A stretch of 6,246 nucleotides of DNA from RUG14186 sp964644555 (GTDB taxonomy: Bacteria; Bacillota; Clostridia; Eubacteriales; Anaerofustaceae). This document shows positions 5,400 to 6,246 of the stretch, piece after piece. Under the pieces are notes generated by a model that was not told the DNA's origin, ran no database searches, and worked only from the letters and a program-made list of their open reading frames with translations. Location of the stretch: assembly GCA_964644555.1 (NCBI GenBank), contig CAZXWI010000092.1:1-6246 (forward strand), in the 5' to 3' direction. Position 1 is the stretch's first letter. Each line of letters opens with the position of its first letter. The position numbers were made by a program, and so were the translations under genes.

Positions 5400-6246
5400 T
5401 TAAAAACAAATCATTTCGCCGTCGGTATAAAAATGAATATCGCCGTATAAATCAGTTCGGTATACTTCGCATCCCAAATCACTTAACCTGCTTAATACTT
5501 CTTCGTGCGGATAACCGTAATTACTTTGGCTCCCTGCCGACGAAATAATCACATATTCGGGCATAATCTCCCTTAAAAGCCTGTAGCTGTTAGCTCCGTC
5601 GGCATTGCTGCCGTGATGCGATGCAATAAACACATCTGAAGATAAATCATAACCGCTGTCGATTATTTGGTTAGCCTCGATTGCACTCATATCGGCAGGA
5701 AACAAAATAGCAGTTTTTTCAAAATCAACCTTTACGACTACGCTCATATCATTGATATCATCATTTTGCACAAGCGGGGCGCAAAATGCAAATGATACTC
5801 CCGAAAGCACTACCTTCTCCCCCACAGGTGCAGTTTGAATAATGCTTCCTTTATCTTTAAAAAACTCCAATGTATCGTTATAAAAGCTTTTATCGCTCGT
5901 CTGAGGAGATATATAAACCGTCTTTACATCTATATCCTTTAACGCACGAAATCCTCCGTAGTGGTCGCTGTGAGGGTGGGTTAAAACGAGCAAATCAATC
6001 TTTTCGATATTAAGTTCGCTTAATTTGTCCACAACATGGTTCTTGGAGTTGGATGATCCCACATCAATAACAACCGTCTTATCTGCGAATTTAATTACAG
6101 CCGATGACGCATCTCCCACATCAAGAATGTAAACATCTAAGCGTTCAGCATTTGAAACCGTCTCACTCAGCGAAAACCAATCATTATTTATTCCCAATAA
6201 AAATATAACAAATGCAATAAAAATTGCTATAATAATAAATAAAGAT
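5400..6246 (-). CDS. ComEC C-terminal-like MBL-fold metallo-hydrolase, membrane-anchored (5' end beyond window)
   Basis: A metallo-beta-lactamase-fold hydrolase like the C-terminal nuclease-type domain of ComEC/Rec2, but carried alone. Visible motifs in order: an opening strand VYILDVGDASSAVI (family form LDVGQGDS); the metal-binding THPHSDH (5981-5961); NDMSVVVKVDF; FPADM with the metal-ligand Asp, where GD is more usual; SHHGS (5621-5607); YPHEEV; and the closing TDLYGDIHFYTDG. The metal ligands look intact, so catalysis is plausible. A TTG at 6197 could be read as a start, but the frame remains open to the window edge and encodes SLFIIIAIFIAFVIFLLG. This is a hydrophobic segment, so the protein is probably a membrane-anchored or exported enzyme whose start lies outside. 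There are no ComEC channel helices here. The substrate may be DNA or another phosphodiester; it is not deducible. A strong terminator follows the gene. Confidence 0.85.
   Translation of the reverse strand, partial: SLFIIIAIFIAFVIFLLGINNDWFSLSETVSNAERLDVYILDVGDASSAVIKFADKTVVIDVGSSNSKNHVVDKLSELNIEKIDLLVLTHPHSDHYGGFRALKDIDVKTVYISPQTSDKSFYNDTLEFFKDKGSIIQTAPVGEKVVLSGVSFAFCAPLVQNDDINDMSVVVKVDFEKTAILFPADMSAIEANQIIDSGYDLSSDVFIASHHGSNADGANSYRLLREIMPEYVIISSAGSQSNYGYPHEEVLSRLSDLGCEVYRTDLYGDIHFYTDGEMICF

Noticed and set aside
1..6246. CRISPR array, insertion sequence or riboswitch
   Set aside because: No regularly spaced repeats, transposase motifs or recognisable riboswitch core were seen on either strand.

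Overview
The window is AT-rich chromosomal DNA from a low-GC Gram-positive anaerobe, most likely a member of the Clostridia (Oscillospirales/Ruminococcus-like). This rests on the dockerin and cohesin modules, the cadherin-like and Firmicutes surface-protein modules, the A/T-rich promoters with TTGACT boxes, and tRNA genes with encoded CCA. The taxonomic placement is inference from protein style, not from a marker gene.

Layout, left to right. (1) 6-509 (+): a small papain/C39-like cysteine peptidase-fold protein without a signal peptide. (2) 551-746 (+): a complete tRNA-Tyr(GTA) unit with UP-like A/T tract, near-consensus promoter, gene with CCA, and tandem hairpin/T-tract terminators. (3) 781-959 (-): a convergent tRNA-Ser(TGA) unit with its own consensus promoter and a strong terminator; a perfect 11-bp inverted repeat lies across its promoter. 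(4) 981-5241 (-): a two-gene operon. The first gene is a secreted endo-beta-N-acetylglucosaminidase-type autolysin ending in a type I dockerin. The second starts inside the stop of the first and encodes a membrane-anchored protein with an N-terminal cohesin-like domain, two cadherin-like domains, a further surface module, a transmembrane helix and a long charged cytoplasmic tail. (5) 5321-5350 (-): a terminator separating this operon from (6) 5400->6246 (-), a ComEC-C-terminal-like metallo-beta-lactamase-fold hydrolase with an N-terminal membrane segment, whose true start lies beyond the window.

The most interesting reading is that the dockerin autolysin and the cohesin membrane protein are a cognate pair. 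Cohesin-dockerin docking, best known from cellulosomes, would here tether a peptidoglycan hydrolase to the membrane through a receptor with a large intracellular tail. Modules and translational coupling are visible in sequence; the binding itself is inference.

Start sites were re-decided for three genes. A TTG at 3233 and a GTG at 5250 were rejected in favour of ATG codons with good Shine-Dalgarno spacing. The hydrolase frame stays open through a hydrophobic segment to the window edge.
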